From an uncultured Acidimicrobiales bacterium (GTDB taxonomy: Bacteria; Actinomycetota; Acidimicrobiia; Acidimicrobiales; SZUA-35): a stretch of 38,647 nucleotides of DNA. The notes beneath the pieces were generated by a model. The model did no database searches. It saw only the letters and a program-made list of their open reading frames with translations, and was not told the DNA's origin. The stretch spans positions 1-38,647 of the forward strand of contig CALJAE010000156.1 in assembly GCA_938028175.1 (NCBI GenBank). Reading direction: 5' to 3'. This document shows, piece by piece, positions 24,446 through 33,021 of this stretch. Every line of letters begins with the position of its first letter. Within the stretch, counting starts at the first letter, position 1. The position numbers were made by a program, and so were the translations under genes.

Positions 24446-25027
24446 TTAGTCAAGGTTAATATAAGGGCACTCTTCTGAGAAAGTTCTCAGAACCTCTGCC
24501 TTTATATTCCAAGTTTCTCCATCAAAGAACTTCGCCGAAAGCTGATTACCGAGGTAAACACCTAACTCTGAAGAAATAATACTTGAATCAGCAACACCAT
24601 AAGCGTCACATATTAGATCTGAAGCCAAAGCGCTTAGACCATGTGGGTCGTTGAGATTATAAGCGTCTGCTGGCCTAACTCTGATCTGAGCCAAAGCTCT
24701 CGGCACCTCGTCTGCAAGTTTGCGTTGCACCTCATAACCACCTGCTACTGAGATGCGCTGATATAGCGCAGGCAACATTCTGGTAGGAACAATGTTTACC
24801 GCAGTTAGCAGCGATTCATCGATGCGCCCTGTCGCCATTGGTGACCAGCTTGGATCTAAGTCTTTTGCAGCTCGAGCCGGATTAATCTGCTGACCATGTG
24901 ACCAGAACTGGACACTGTCACCTTCCAGAAACTCTCCCCTCTCAGATGGTTTGAGATTCAACCACTCTTTTTCGGTAATGAGGACCCACCCCCCTACCTT
25001 CTTTATAAGTATTTGATCGATTTCCAT
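24446..25027 (-). CDS. Uncharacterised cytosolic protein, third gene of amt operon
   Basis: 193 residues with no membrane segment or signal, starting three bases after the amt stop, so it is almost surely co-translated with it. I do not recognise the family. Features are an N-terminal IKKVGGWVLITEKEWLNL, a central region rich in Arg and Pro, and a C-terminal half with SALASDLICDAYGVADSSI and TFSEECPYINLD. There is no PII (GlnK) signature, the protein that usually pairs with Amt, so it does not simply replace GlnK by homology. Confidence 0.65.
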   Translation of the reverse strand: MEIDQILIKKVGGWVLITEKEWLNLKPSERGEFLEGDSVQFWSHGQQINPARAAKDLDPSWSPMATGRIDESLLTAVNIVPTRMLPALYQRISVAGGYEVQRKLADEVPRALAQIRVRPADAYNLNDPHGLSALASDLICDAYGVADSSIISSELGVYLGNQLSAKFFDGETWNIKAEVLRTFSEECPYINLD

Positions 25028-25030
25028 GAC

Positions 25031-26455
25031 TTATACCGCTGCAGTCTCTTGCTTGTCAGAGTCGACTAAATCTATCTCATGGTAAGGCCATTCGCCGTCA
25101 ATTACTGCGCCACTCATTTCCACTACTGGGTCGATTCTTAATCCAACAAAGCGACGAATCGTCCAGTAAACGGCTCCCGAGGTTAGGGCAGCCCAAACAA
25201 TACAGACGACAACCCCCAGAATCTGGACAAGAACTTGTTGTGGCACGCCACCAACAAAGTCGGCCCGTATTCCAGGTCGTGCGAAGATTGGAAGAACGAT
25301 TAAGCCTACAATCGCAGCAGCACCGTGGATTGGGAACACGCCGAGAGCGTCATCGATCTTCAACTTAAGTAAGAAGTCAGAAGACCAACTCACTGCAATA
25401 CCTGCAAGAAGCCCAGTTGCAATTGCGCCCCAGAACGAAGCCCAGTCGACACCTGGTGTAATGGCAACCAGTCCTCCGAGAGCACCCGATACTAACTTGG
25501 CGCTGAACTGGTACCGCTTCTGAAAAAGATAGCTGTAAAGACCTGCACTGAGTAGTCCAGCCACCGCTGACAGGTTTGTCAGAATGATTATGTTAACAAC
25601 GGAGCTATCAAAGGCGAAGAGACTTCCTCCGTTGAAACCCCACCAACCGAGCCAGAGAATTACTGTCCCTAATAGCGTTAGCCCAATATTCGACTCTTCC
25701 ATCTCACGGGGCTCGCCATTCGGACCAAATCGCCCCAAACGAGGACCAATCATTTTGATACCCACCAAAGCGACCGTTGCGCCAAGTAAGTGAACTACTG
25801 ATCCACCAGCGAAGTCATGGAATCCAAGATTAGCTAGCCAAGCAGTATTGTCTGCATCGATAAAGTTACCCCACACCCAATGCCCATAAACCGGGTAAAT
25901 GAAGAGACCCAACGCAAGCGCAATGATTGCATAGGCTAGAAGGGTTGTGCGCTCGACCAAAGACCCTGATACAAGGGTGATAGCTGTACCGGCGAATGCT
26001 AGCTGAAATAGAAAGAATGTCGGACCAATAATTTGTAGCTCGCCCTGTGCTCCTAAGATAACGGCTTCTGAAATTCCATTTAGTGCAAATAGATCGAATC
26101 CAAAGAGCCCGCCAGCCGAACTTCCGAACATGAGGCCGAATCCGATAAAAGCAAAAGCAAGTGTTGAGATACCCCAGTCAACAATGTTTTTGATGGCTAC
26201 GGCTGCGGCGTGAACTGGTCTGGCTAAGCCAACTTCGAAACATAAGAATCCTGCCTGCATAAAGAATACCAAGGCGGCACTCACCAGGACCCACAACTCG
26301 TTAGGGATGTTAAACTCATCCCCGGTGAAAACAATGCTTCTTCCGCCACCGTCAGTTAACGAGTAGCCAGCAATTATCATCACAACCGCTATGAAGACTA
26401 AAGAAAACCAACTTCTAATGTTTCTAGCCTTCGACTCAATATTTGTTGCCGCCAT
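25031..26455 (-). CDS. amt: Ammonium transporter (Amt)
   Basis: About 474 residues with eleven or twelve membrane segments; imports ammonium. Conserved elements are FFMQAGFLCFEVG, the first twin-histidine region HDFAGGSVVHLLG and the second, DALGVFPIHGAAAIVG. The N-terminal helix before the core is longer than in E. coli AmtB, perhaps a signal. ATG 26455 is preferred to upstream starts (ORF open from 26485) because GGGGAG precedes it at about five bases. It is the second gene of a four-gene operon. No glnK or nitrogen-regulator gene is adjacent. Confidence 0.95.
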   Translation of the reverse strand: MAATNIESKARNIRSWFSLVFIAVVMIIAGYSLTDGGGRSIVFTGDEFNIPNELWVLVSAALVFFMQAGFLCFEVGLARPVHAAAVAIKNIVDWGISTLAFAFIGFGLMFGSSAGGLFGFDLFALNGISEAVILGAQGELQIIGPTFFLFQLAFAGTAITLVSGSLVERTTLLAYAIIALALGLFIYPVYGHWVWGNFIDADNTAWLANLGFHDFAGGSVVHLLGATVALVGIKMIGPRLGRFGPNGEPREMEESNIGLTLLGTVILWLGWWGFNGGSLFAFDSSVVNIIILTNLSAVAGLLSAGLYSYLFQKRYQFSAKLVSGALGGLVAITPGVDWASFWGAIATGLLAGIAVSWSSDFLLKLKIDDALGVFPIHGAAAIVGLIVLPIFARPGIRADFVGGVPQQVLVQILGVVVCIVWAALTSGAVYWTIRRFVGLRIDPVVEMSGAVIDGEWPYHEIDLVDSDKQETAAV

Positions 26456-26515
26456 TTTCTCTCCCCAATATGAGATCAACATCAATTTTTCGAATAATTC
26501 GATAAGCGCTCTAAC

Positions 26516-26791
26516 TTACTCTTCGTAAAGTGCTTTTCTGATTCCTTCAACGAACGGATTCTCCGCCGCAAAATAGTCGTCAAACGCGACAGCAAGGTCA
26601 TCTTCTACTTCAACTAATAATTCTTCAATTATCACTTTGTTTGATCTTCCCGCCAGGTTCCCATTAAGTTCGTCGAGCATCAACGATTTTTCACGTGACA
26701 ACTCGGCTACAGATTGTCTCAATACTGAGATCTGCTCTATTAATTCTATCTTTTCTTGCTCTAATTGAGTCATTAATTTTTCCGATGCCAT
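26516..26791 (-). CDS. Small coiled-coil protein, first gene of amt operon
   Basis: About 91 residues. A helix with heptad-like spacing covers residues 1-45 (TQLEQEKIELIEQISVLRQ and onward), followed by a hydrophilic acidic region ending FVEGIRKALYEE. No family is recognised. ATG 26791 is chosen over upstream starts because GAAGG lies at about the right distance. Amt follows after 60 bp with its own Shine-Dalgarno. It may oligomerise with a cytosolic part of the Amt system; that is inferred from position alone. Confidence 0.6.
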   Translation of the reverse strand: MASEKLMTQLEQEKIELIEQISVLRQSVAELSREKSLMLDELNGNLAGRSNKVIIEELLVEVEDDLAVAFDDYFAAENPFVEGIRKALYEE

Positions 26792-26822
26792 ATGGTGCCT
26801 TCGGCCCATACCCACTATTTGT

Positions 26823-26828
26823 TAGGAT
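26823..26828 (+). promoter_or_regulatory. TAGGAT -10 box before pheA
   Basis: The box ends nine bases before GTG 26838, slightly farther than the other leaderless examples. GAGG at 26830 gives an alternative weak ribosome site. Confidence 0.35.
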
Positions 26829-26837
26829 GAGGGCCCT

Positions 26838-27677
26838 GTGAACCGTAAAACAAGAATTGCCTATTTAGGCCCTGCCGGCACCTTTACCGAACAAGCACTC
26901 AAAAATCAGCCTGATTTAGCGGACTGTGAACTAATTGATATGCCAAGATTTGTCGACATTTTGGCTGCTACAGCAGCTGGAAAAGTTGATTTCGGGTTCG
27001 TGGCAATCGAGAATGCCTTAGAAGGGACCGTCAATATCACCGTAGATGCTCTGGTTTTCGAGCATGATCTGGTCATAACAAGACAAGTCGATCTGGATAT
27101 ACAGCTCGATCTAATGGCCCCATCTGGTGTTGACCTTTCCACAGTTGAGACTGTTATATCTCACCCGGTTGCGCTCGCTCAATGCAGACAATATTTAAAT
27201 AGCAAACTGCCTGGCGCGTCCACCCAGCCAGCGAACTCAACTTCGGCAGCAGCAAAACGAACGCTATCTGAAACTAATACAGCTGCTCTAGCAAATAGCC
27301 TCGCTGCTGAGATCCATAGTTTAGAAGTAATCGATCACGATGTTGCCGATCATAAGCTAAACAAAACCAGGTTTGCTCTGGTAGCACAAGATGGGATCCC
27401 CGATCCAACCGGAGACGACAAAACAACGATCGTCGTGTTCCAGGACAAGGATAAACCCGGGTCGCTCATTTCAATTCTGCAAGAGTTCGCAACCCGCAAG
27501 ATCAACCTGACAAGAATCGCCTCCAGACCAATTAAGACAGAGGCGATGGGCAATTATTGTTTCGTAATCGAGTTTGATGGCCACATTGCAGACGAACTCG
27601 TGGACGATTGTCTAGCCAAAATCAAATCTAAACACACCAACATTAAGTTCTTGGGCAGCTACGCAAGTTTGGATTAG
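26838..27677 (+). CDS. pheA: Prephenate dehydratase (PheA)
   Basis: Converts prephenate to phenylpyruvate for phenylalanine. 279 residues: the catalytic PDT domain (about 1-180) with YLGPAGTFTEQAL, DFGFVAIENALEGTVN and the catalytic TRF of NKTRFALVAQ, and a C-terminal ACT domain (about 195-275) with PGSLISIL and SRPIKTEAMGNYCFVIEF, which normally binds phenylalanine for feedback inhibition. There is no chorismate mutase domain, so mutase must be separate, as in other Actinobacteria. GTG 26838 is used. It ends 29 bp from a convergent gene. Confidence 0.95.
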   Translation: MNRKTRIAYLGPAGTFTEQALKNQPDLADCELIDMPRFVDILAATAAGKVDFGFVAIENALEGTVNITVDALVFEHDLVITRQVDLDIQLDLMAPSGVDLSTVETVISHPVALAQCRQYLNSKLPGASTQPANSTSAAAKRTLSETNTAALANSLAAEIHSLEVIDHDVADHKLNKTRFALVAQDGIPDPTGDDKTTIVVFQDKDKPGSLISILQEFATRKINLTRIASRPIKTEAMGNYCFVIEFDGHIADELVDDCLAKIKSKHTNIKFLGSYASLD

Positions 27678-27706
27678 TCCAAAAGCAGATGGCTGGTTAG
27701 ACCTAG

Positions 27707-29425
27707 CTAGACATCGTTAGTAAAACTGCGACTATCCCGCAAAGCTTCTTGATCTTGGGGAACTCCAACTCCAAATTGGCCTAGAAAGTCTGAATAAGCT
27801 CTATCGGGGTCAATGCCATCTATACCAAGCAGTGTTCGGTTAAAGAGTGTCTTGGCCGCCAAAGATGATAATAAGAACTGTACAGCAGTTTCCTTATCCG
27901 GCACCACAGCTAGCGGTATCCGACTCCGAAGCCTACGGAATCTTAACTGTGAAGCCGCCCTGGGCTCCAAAGTACTGACGTCAATCGTATCCCTAAAGGT
28001 CAACTTAAGTCGACCGTCAGAGGTCACATCCACAACACCACTGTCTCGAAGTATCTTTAACTCCCAAGGGTCTAAGTCATTCACTGTAGGCATTGCAGAA
28101 TTAGAGAGGTGCAGTAAATCGGCCGACCTCACCATCCCACCCAAAACACTTTGAGTCTCTAGAGGTAGGTTTGAATCTCCACGCGGCTCACCCGAAAGCT
28201 CTTGCACTAGGCTTTCAGCCTTTTCTTCGAACTCTGCTGCCTTTACAGCTGAATCTAAGTCCTTGGGTATTAGGTGATCAAGCCTCAAAATACAAGCCAG
28301 TGATCCGACAGCCATCGAGTACAATTCCATAATCTGGCTGAATCTTCTATACATATATTGGCCAACTATTTCATCCACTGGAAAAGGAATATCGGCCAAC
28401 GGCAACTTTGGATGATTTGGATCAATCTTGATCTTGGCTCTATTTGTATCTTTTGCTCCGTCACCAGTCTGGACAAAGGCTCTCGTATATTCCTGAAGTC
28501 CGCTAAGCCAGCTTAGAGAATCGGTCGTACTTCTGTATTCATCCAAGAGCTTGACTAACTCTTCGAAAGCCTCCAGCGCCTGCGCTACCACTTCATCGGC
28601 GTCTTCACCGTAAATTTGATCGAGTGGATCTTCTACACCTTTTGAGTCCAACGAATGATCAAGTTGTACTTGTAATAACCTGGTAATCGGTGCCATATGC
28701 TCTTGTAGCGCATCTAGTGCAACCTGAGACCCCAATCTCGTTTGCCTATTTGCCTCGATAGCCACAGAAAGTAGCCTCAAGTGACGCACTGCTGGGAATG
28801 CAAACTTGTCGACCCAGTCGGAATAGACTCCATGCAATACCTCGAGCAACAAGTTTAGGTCTTCAAGATCCTCAGGATTGCCGACATTAACCTCGATGTC
28901 TCGATACTTCGAGCTCGGCCGATTCGCTTTATGTGAACCAGCTGCAAGCAACCTTGGAGTCCTATCAAATCCAGATATACAGTCATCGATCTTCTGAGCA
29001 AAGAATTCTGCGGTACCAGAACTTTCAGATTCATTTCGTGAGACAGGAACGCTAGGCACTCCCTTTAGCCAAATACCAAAACCATCCAACTTTCCTATCA
29101 GTGTGCGATATGCAGTGTCAGCAGCTGGATCAGATTCTGGAACGCCACCTAACGACCTTCTAACATGAGTGCGTAGTGCCTCCCTTGCATCAGCACGCGC
29201 ATACCGGACTGTCAAGTACTTATCTCCAACTTTAATCACGGTGGCTTCATCTAAGTTCTCAGGCAAGACTAGCTTTTCTGGTTCTTTGCCTAGATCGAGA
29301 AATGCGCCTTCTACAATTTCATCTAGAGTTTCGTTGGTGGTCACTCTTAGGGCCTGAATGGCCATGTTTAGAACAACATCTATCTCATCAGCAACTTTAA
29401 TCGCACCCGAATTAGATTCCGCCAT
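27707..29425 (-). CDS. Uncharacterised 572-residue cytosolic protein
   Basis: I do not recognise this family. It is fully soluble by eye, with no membrane segment or signal, mostly helical and acidic. The N-terminal third has VADEIDVVLNMAIQALRVT and VGDKYLTVRYARADAREAL; the middle is rich in leucine helices (VRHLRLLSVAIEANRQ, FPVDEIVGQYMYRRF); the end has SQLRFRRLRSRIPLAVVPDK and FNRTLLGIDGID. No Walker, zinc or nuclease motif is visible. ATG 29425 has TACCAT (29432-29437) six bases upstream, indicating a leaderless single gene. Its reading frame is intact and normal in codon use. Confidence 0.7.
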   Translation of the reverse strand: MAESNSGAIKVADEIDVVLNMAIQALRVTTNETLDEIVEGAFLDLGKEPEKLVLPENLDEATVIKVGDKYLTVRYARADAREALRTHVRRSLGGVPESDPAADTAYRTLIGKLDGFGIWLKGVPSVPVSRNESESSGTAEFFAQKIDDCISGFDRTPRLLAAGSHKANRPSSKYRDIEVNVGNPEDLEDLNLLLEVLHGVYSDWVDKFAFPAVRHLRLLSVAIEANRQTRLGSQVALDALQEHMAPITRLLQVQLDHSLDSKGVEDPLDQIYGEDADEVVAQALEAFEELVKLLDEYRSTTDSLSWLSGLQEYTRAFVQTGDGAKDTNRAKIKIDPNHPKLPLADIPFPVDEIVGQYMYRRFSQIMELYSMAVGSLACILRLDHLIPKDLDSAVKAAEFEEKAESLVQELSGEPRGDSNLPLETQSVLGGMVRSADLLHLSNSAMPTVNDLDPWELKILRDSGVVDVTSDGRLKLTFRDTIDVSTLEPRAASQLRFRRLRSRIPLAVVPDKETAVQFLLSSLAAKTLFNRTLLGIDGIDPDRAYSDFLGQFGVGVPQDQEALRDSRSFTNDV

Positions 29426-29431
29426 GATTAC

Positions 29432-29437
29432 ATGGTA
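29432..29437 (-). promoter_or_regulatory. TACCAT -10 box, leaderless start of the 572-residue gene
   Basis: On the minus strand the box ends six bases before ATG 29425. It supports this gene as the head of its own unit, separate from tRNA-Ser upstream. Confidence 0.5.
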
Positions 29438-29495
29438 TCAACCTAAGAACTCCAGCGCACGTCACCAACTGGATCTTAAGTTACAAGTTAATCAG

Positions 29496-29582
29496 CGGAG
29501 AGAGGGGGATTCGAACCCCCGGAAGCCGTGAGGCTTCAACGGTTTTCAAGACCGACGCATTCGTCCGCTCTGCCATCTCTCC
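29496..29582 (-). tRNA. tRNA-Ser (anticodon TGA)
   Basis: 87 bases on the minus strand. Acceptor GGAGAGA pairs with TCTCTCC and the discriminator is G. The anticodon loop CTTGAAA gives TGA, the long variable arm is GAAGCC-TCAC-GGCTTC, and the T arm holds GGTTCGAATCC. CCA is not encoded. Confidence 0.97.
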
Positions 29583-29589
29583 GCAGTCG

Positions 29590-29595
29590 AGAATA
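29590..29595 (-). promoter_or_regulatory. TATTCT -10 box of tRNA-Ser(TGA)
   Basis: TATTCT ends seven bases before the mature 5' end, so the primary transcript would start almost at the tRNA's first base and need little or no RNase P leader removal. Confidence 0.5.
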
Positions 29596-29672
29596 GCGGG
29601 ATTTCAGTCCACTCACGCCAATTCGTCTGGTTTTTTGTAGCCAGCGAGACCAACGATTTAAATAAGATTCAG

Positions 29673-30554
29673 CTATGCAAGCGGAACAGTGTCTGAGACT
29701 GCCTGCTGGCCTGGAAATTCATTAGAGATCAGTGCCATATCTTCTGACGAAAGCTCGAGGCTTACTGCACCCAAATTTTCATCGATATGATCTGGATTAT
29801 CAGACTTAAATACGGTCGCTACTTGATGTTGCTGGATAAGCCATGCAAGGGCAACCTGGGATGCTGTAGCTTCGTAACGGGCCGCTATATCAGCCAGAAA
29901 ATCACTTTCAGAAACTACACCATAAGCCAGCGGTCGCCATGCTTGGAGAATCACGTCGTTTGCCGAGCAATAATCTAATAGCCCAGAAGCTTGAGCCTCT
30001 CGTACCTTTACGTTGTAGTGAACTTGATTCAATACAATTTGGTGTTCTGTAAGTTTGGAAATCTGTTCCAGCTTTTCGGATCCAAAATTACACACCCCAA
30101 TATTCTTGACTAGGCCTGCCGATACGCAGGCATCTAAACCTGAGGCTGCGGTTTCCATGCTGAAAGGTTCACTAGGTGCTCGATGCAGTAACAATAAATC
30201 TAGATAGTCAGTACCAAGGTTCTCCAAGCTCTTGTCTACCGATGCCACCATAGTTGACTCATCCATTGCGTCGTCCCAGATCTTGGTGGTGACAAACGCT
30301 GTTGTTCGATCTATGTCGGATAGAAACTCTCCCAGTACTCGTTCTGAGTGTCCCCATCCATACATAACGGCTGTATCGAATAAACGCATGCCGGACTCGT
30401 AGGCGTGTTCTAAGCCTGCTCGTTCACGAATGTCTTCTTGTGCGTCGACCTTGGCGGCTGGGTCTAAGAGATTGTTTTTATAAGACTTGCGCCAGAGACC
30501 CATCCCTAAAGCTGGAATTGAAAAACCTGACTTAGTGGTTAGTGCCTGAACCAT
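29673..30554 (-). CDS. Aldo/keto reductase
   Basis: About 293 residues. An NADPH-dependent reductase of the AKR fold with catalytic Asp and Tyr in LFDTAVMYGWG, Lys in TTKIWDD and His in LLLLHRAPSEP. The family-type GVCNFG and later AWLIQQHQVATVFKS are present. ATG 30554 is preferred to upstream starts since GAGGGAG (30561-30567) precedes it by six bases; it overlaps the glycosyltransferase stop by 23 bases, showing coupling. The substrate is unknown, but being last in a sugar operon suggests reduction of a sugar or sugar-derived aldehyde. Confidence 0.93.
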   Translation of the reverse strand: MVQALTTKSGFSIPALGMGLWRKSYKNNLLDPAAKVDAQEDIRERAGLEHAYESGMRLFDTAVMYGWGHSERVLGEFLSDIDRTTAFVTTKIWDDAMDESTMVASVDKSLENLGTDYLDLLLLHRAPSEPFSMETAASGLDACVSAGLVKNIGVCNFGSEKLEQISKLTEHQIVLNQVHYNVKVREAQASGLLDYCSANDVILQAWRPLAYGVVSESDFLADIAARYEATASQVALAWLIQQHQVATVFKSDNPDHIDENLGAVSLELSSEDMALISNEFPGQQAVSDTVPLA

Positions 30555-31758
30555 GTTTGACTCCCTCGACGTACTTGTCAAAGAGCCTAGCCAGCGTTTT
30601 TGCTTCTTTAGCTATGTCGTGATTCTTTAGGACTCGCTGGCGCCCAGCCTCAGCGAATTTGGTAAGTGTTTCTTCTTCAGCCATTAGAGCTTTCTGGATG
30701 GCGTTAGCCAAGTCTTGAGCATTTCCTGGATGAATCAACCAGCCAGTTTCATTGCCCTCAACTAATTCAGAAACTGCAGCGACGTTACTGGCGATCGCCG
30801 GGGTGCGTAGGGCGTAACTCTCCATAAGAACTACAGGCAGCCCTTCTGCAAAACTTGGAAGAATCAGAGCTCTAGCATTCTCTATTTCAGCTACTACGGT
30901 TTCTTCGGTACCCCATCCAAGGAAATCAACAAAGTTGGTCACGCCGAGTTGTTTTGCTTTCCTTTCTAAGCTTTTGCGCTGAGGACCATCGCCGACCATG
31001 CGAACTTTGAAGTCGAGACCCGCGTCCTTGCATATCTTTAAAGCATCAAGCAGTACACCATAGCCTTTCTGTTCACTAAGCCGACCAATAGTTACGAACG
31101 TTGGAGAGGTTGATACCTCAGCATCTGAATTTATGAAAGATTTTTCGAGGCCACAATGTACGATCTCAATTTTGTTCCAGTCTTCAAAGTTGCTGAACCT
31201 CATAAGCTGGCTCCGACAAAATTCACTTATGGCAACAACAAACGCAGCATCTGCTATCTTTGCGTCAAGTGAGATAGAGCCAGCAAAGTCAAATTCAGTA
31301 GGACCATGAACGCTGAAACTGTAACTGGGTCCTCCTAGCTTACGACTCAACATTGCTACTGCGGTCGGGTTGGTACCGAAGTGAACATGAACGTGCTTAA
31401 GACCCTCGTCGTGCGCAATTTGTTTTAATAAGCAAGCCTGAGCTAGGTAGGCAAGATGGCGGACGGGCCCAGCCCCAGTTTTTATTAACTCGCCGACCGA
31501 CTTCTGGACCTTGGCGAATCTAACTGGATTAGTTGAGGCCTCTTTGGCCAACGCCTTTAGTAGATCCGACTTAGATGCAAGTAAGTATCTTGTGAGCCCC
31601 TCTTCTTCCTTATCTATAAGGTCAACTGGTTTGTATTCTCCAGGACGGGAAGACAAACGCTCGATCTGGAAACCCTCTGCCTCAACTGCCTTAAGCTCGC
31701 GCCTGATAAAGGTACAGCTTGCGTTTGGGTATTGATTTGTTAAATATCCAATTTTCAA
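30532..31758 (-). CDS. GT4-family glycosyltransferase
   Basis: About 408 residues with the GT-B fold. The N-terminal KIGYLTNQYP and TFIRREL, VHVHFGTNP, and SFSVHGPTEFD match the WcaL-like GT4 group. In the C-terminal half, IGRLSEQKGYG and the EX7E motif SFAEGLPVVLMESYA are present. TTG 31758 is chosen because GGAGGTG (31765-31771) lies six bases upstream and because the next gene's product starts in the same way (MK-x-GYLT). Related over its whole length to that protein, so the pair arose by duplication. Donor and acceptor sugars are unknown. Confidence 0.9.
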   Translation of the reverse strand: MKIGYLTNQYPNASCTFIRRELKAVEAEGFQIERLSSRPGEYKPVDLIDKEEEGLTRYLLASKSDLLKALAKEASTNPVRFAKVQKSVGELIKTGAGPVRHLAYLAQACLLKQIAHDEGLKHVHVHFGTNPTAVAMLSRKLGGPSYSFSVHGPTEFDFAGSISLDAKIADAAFVVAISEFCRSQLMRFSNFEDWNKIEIVHCGLEKSFINSDAEVSTSPTFVTIGRLSEQKGYGVLLDALKICKDAGLDFKVRMVGDGPQRKSLERKAKQLGVTNFVDFLGWGTEETVVAEIENARALILPSFAEGLPVVLMESYALRTPAIASNVAAVSELVEGNETGWLIHPGNAQDLANAIQKALMAEEETLTKFAEAGRQRVLKNHDIAKEAKTLARLFDKYVEGVKHGSGTNH

Positions 31759-31830
31759 ACTACTCACCTCCATCGGATGGGCTTAGATTGTTTAGCACAA
31801 CAAACTTTCAATTGCCTGCCTACTACGTCC

Positions 31831-33021
31831 TCAAACTAAGGTTTCTTGAAACAAATTTACTAGCGACTCGATCTGGCCAGCAGAAGAAAACTCTGTTGAG
31901 ACTTTCTCTATACCCGCCGCGCCCATCTTACTGCGTAAAGCCGGGTCCCCCAAAAGCGTTTCTAGCGCTTCAGCCAATTGGGTGGTGTCACCTGGTGAAA
32001 TCAACAGTCCAGACTCGCCATCGACGATCAACTCTGAAATTCCTCCCACTCTTGTAGAAATAACCGGAACTCCGTGCACCATTGCTTCCATTAAAGAGAC
32101 TGGTACCCCTTCGGCGTAGCTGGGCAGGCAGAATACAGCTGTATTCTGTAAGAATTCTGAGACTGTATCTGGCGGAGCGTAGCCTTCGAAGTAGACACTG
32201 TCTCTTAGGCCTAACTCCTCAACTTGTGACTCTAAAGCAGCTCTAGCCGGACCATCGCCAACAAAACGGAGCGTAGAGCTCAAACTAGGGTCACCCTCGA
32301 GCATAAAGTTGAACGCATGGATTAGGTCATGTGGTCCTTTAAGCTCCTCGAGCCGACCGACAAATAGAATCTCCGATGAGTCTGACTCAGACACATTCAC
32401 ATTTGTGTCAACACCGCAATGAACAATACTAAATTTGTCCCAGTCTTCTCTGTTCGTAAATATGCGGAGCTGACTGACACAAAAATTTGAGATACAAACA
32501 ACAAACGCTGCTTCTGCAGCTTTGGTATCTAACGACCATTTCTGTGGTTCAAAGAATATGCCCGGACCATGAATTGTGAAACTGTAAGGGATCCCAGCGA
32601 GCTTTGCCGCCAACATCCCAACAGTACAAGACGAATCAGCAAAATGACAATGTAAATGTTCGACTCCGTCTGCCAAGAGTTGCTCGGCTAGAATCAATGC
32701 TTCAGCCATATAAGCTGAACCTTTTAGTGCACCTGCACGCCTCGCACACTTTGCAGCAAGCTTTGAAGTTTTGGCTAATCTTGTCGGCGACTTAATCGCT
32801 GTTGTTGCAGCCTTCAAAGAGGCCGTTGACTTTAGCTTCTCGAATATGTAGAAGGTACTGTCGTGCAGTATCGACTGTTGAGAGCTAACTATCTCAGTTG
32901 GCCGTTGGATCGAATATGTCGAGACTGTCCAGCCAAGTTCTCGCAATCCAAGGACTTCATTCTGGATAAATGTGTCCGAAGGGCGAGGAAATCGTCCTGT
33001 TAAATAGCCGACGTGTTTCAC
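31831..33021 (-). CDS. GT4-family glycosyltransferase, paralog of neighbour
   Basis: 396 residues, GT-B fold. It shares GYLTGRFPRPSDTFI, LHCHFADSS, SFTIHGPGIFF and IVHCGVD with the downstream enzyme and has its own EX7E region PSYAEGVPVSLMEAMV and VGRLEELKG. ATG 33021 overlaps the epimerase stop as ATGA, so the genes are coupled. The likely role is successive addition of sugars to a lipid-linked or surface glycan, in the cytosolic face of the membrane. Two closely related enzymes in a row suggest a repeated or alternating linkage, which is inferred. Confidence 0.92.
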   Translation of the reverse strand: MKHVGYLTGRFPRPSDTFIQNEVLGLRELGWTVSTYSIQRPTEIVSSQQSILHDSTFYIFEKLKSTASLKAATTAIKSPTRLAKTSKLAAKCARRAGALKGSAYMAEALILAEQLLADGVEHLHCHFADSSCTVGMLAAKLAGIPYSFTIHGPGIFFEPQKWSLDTKAAEAAFVVCISNFCVSQLRIFTNREDWDKFSIVHCGVDTNVNVSESDSSEILFVGRLEELKGPHDLIHAFNFMLEGDPSLSSTLRFVGDGPARAALESQVEELGLRDSVYFEGYAPPDTVSEFLQNTAVFCLPSYAEGVPVSLMEAMVHGVPVISTRVGGISELIVDGESGLLISPGDTTQLAEALETLLGDPALRSKMGAAGIEKVSTEFSSAGQIESLVNLFQETLV

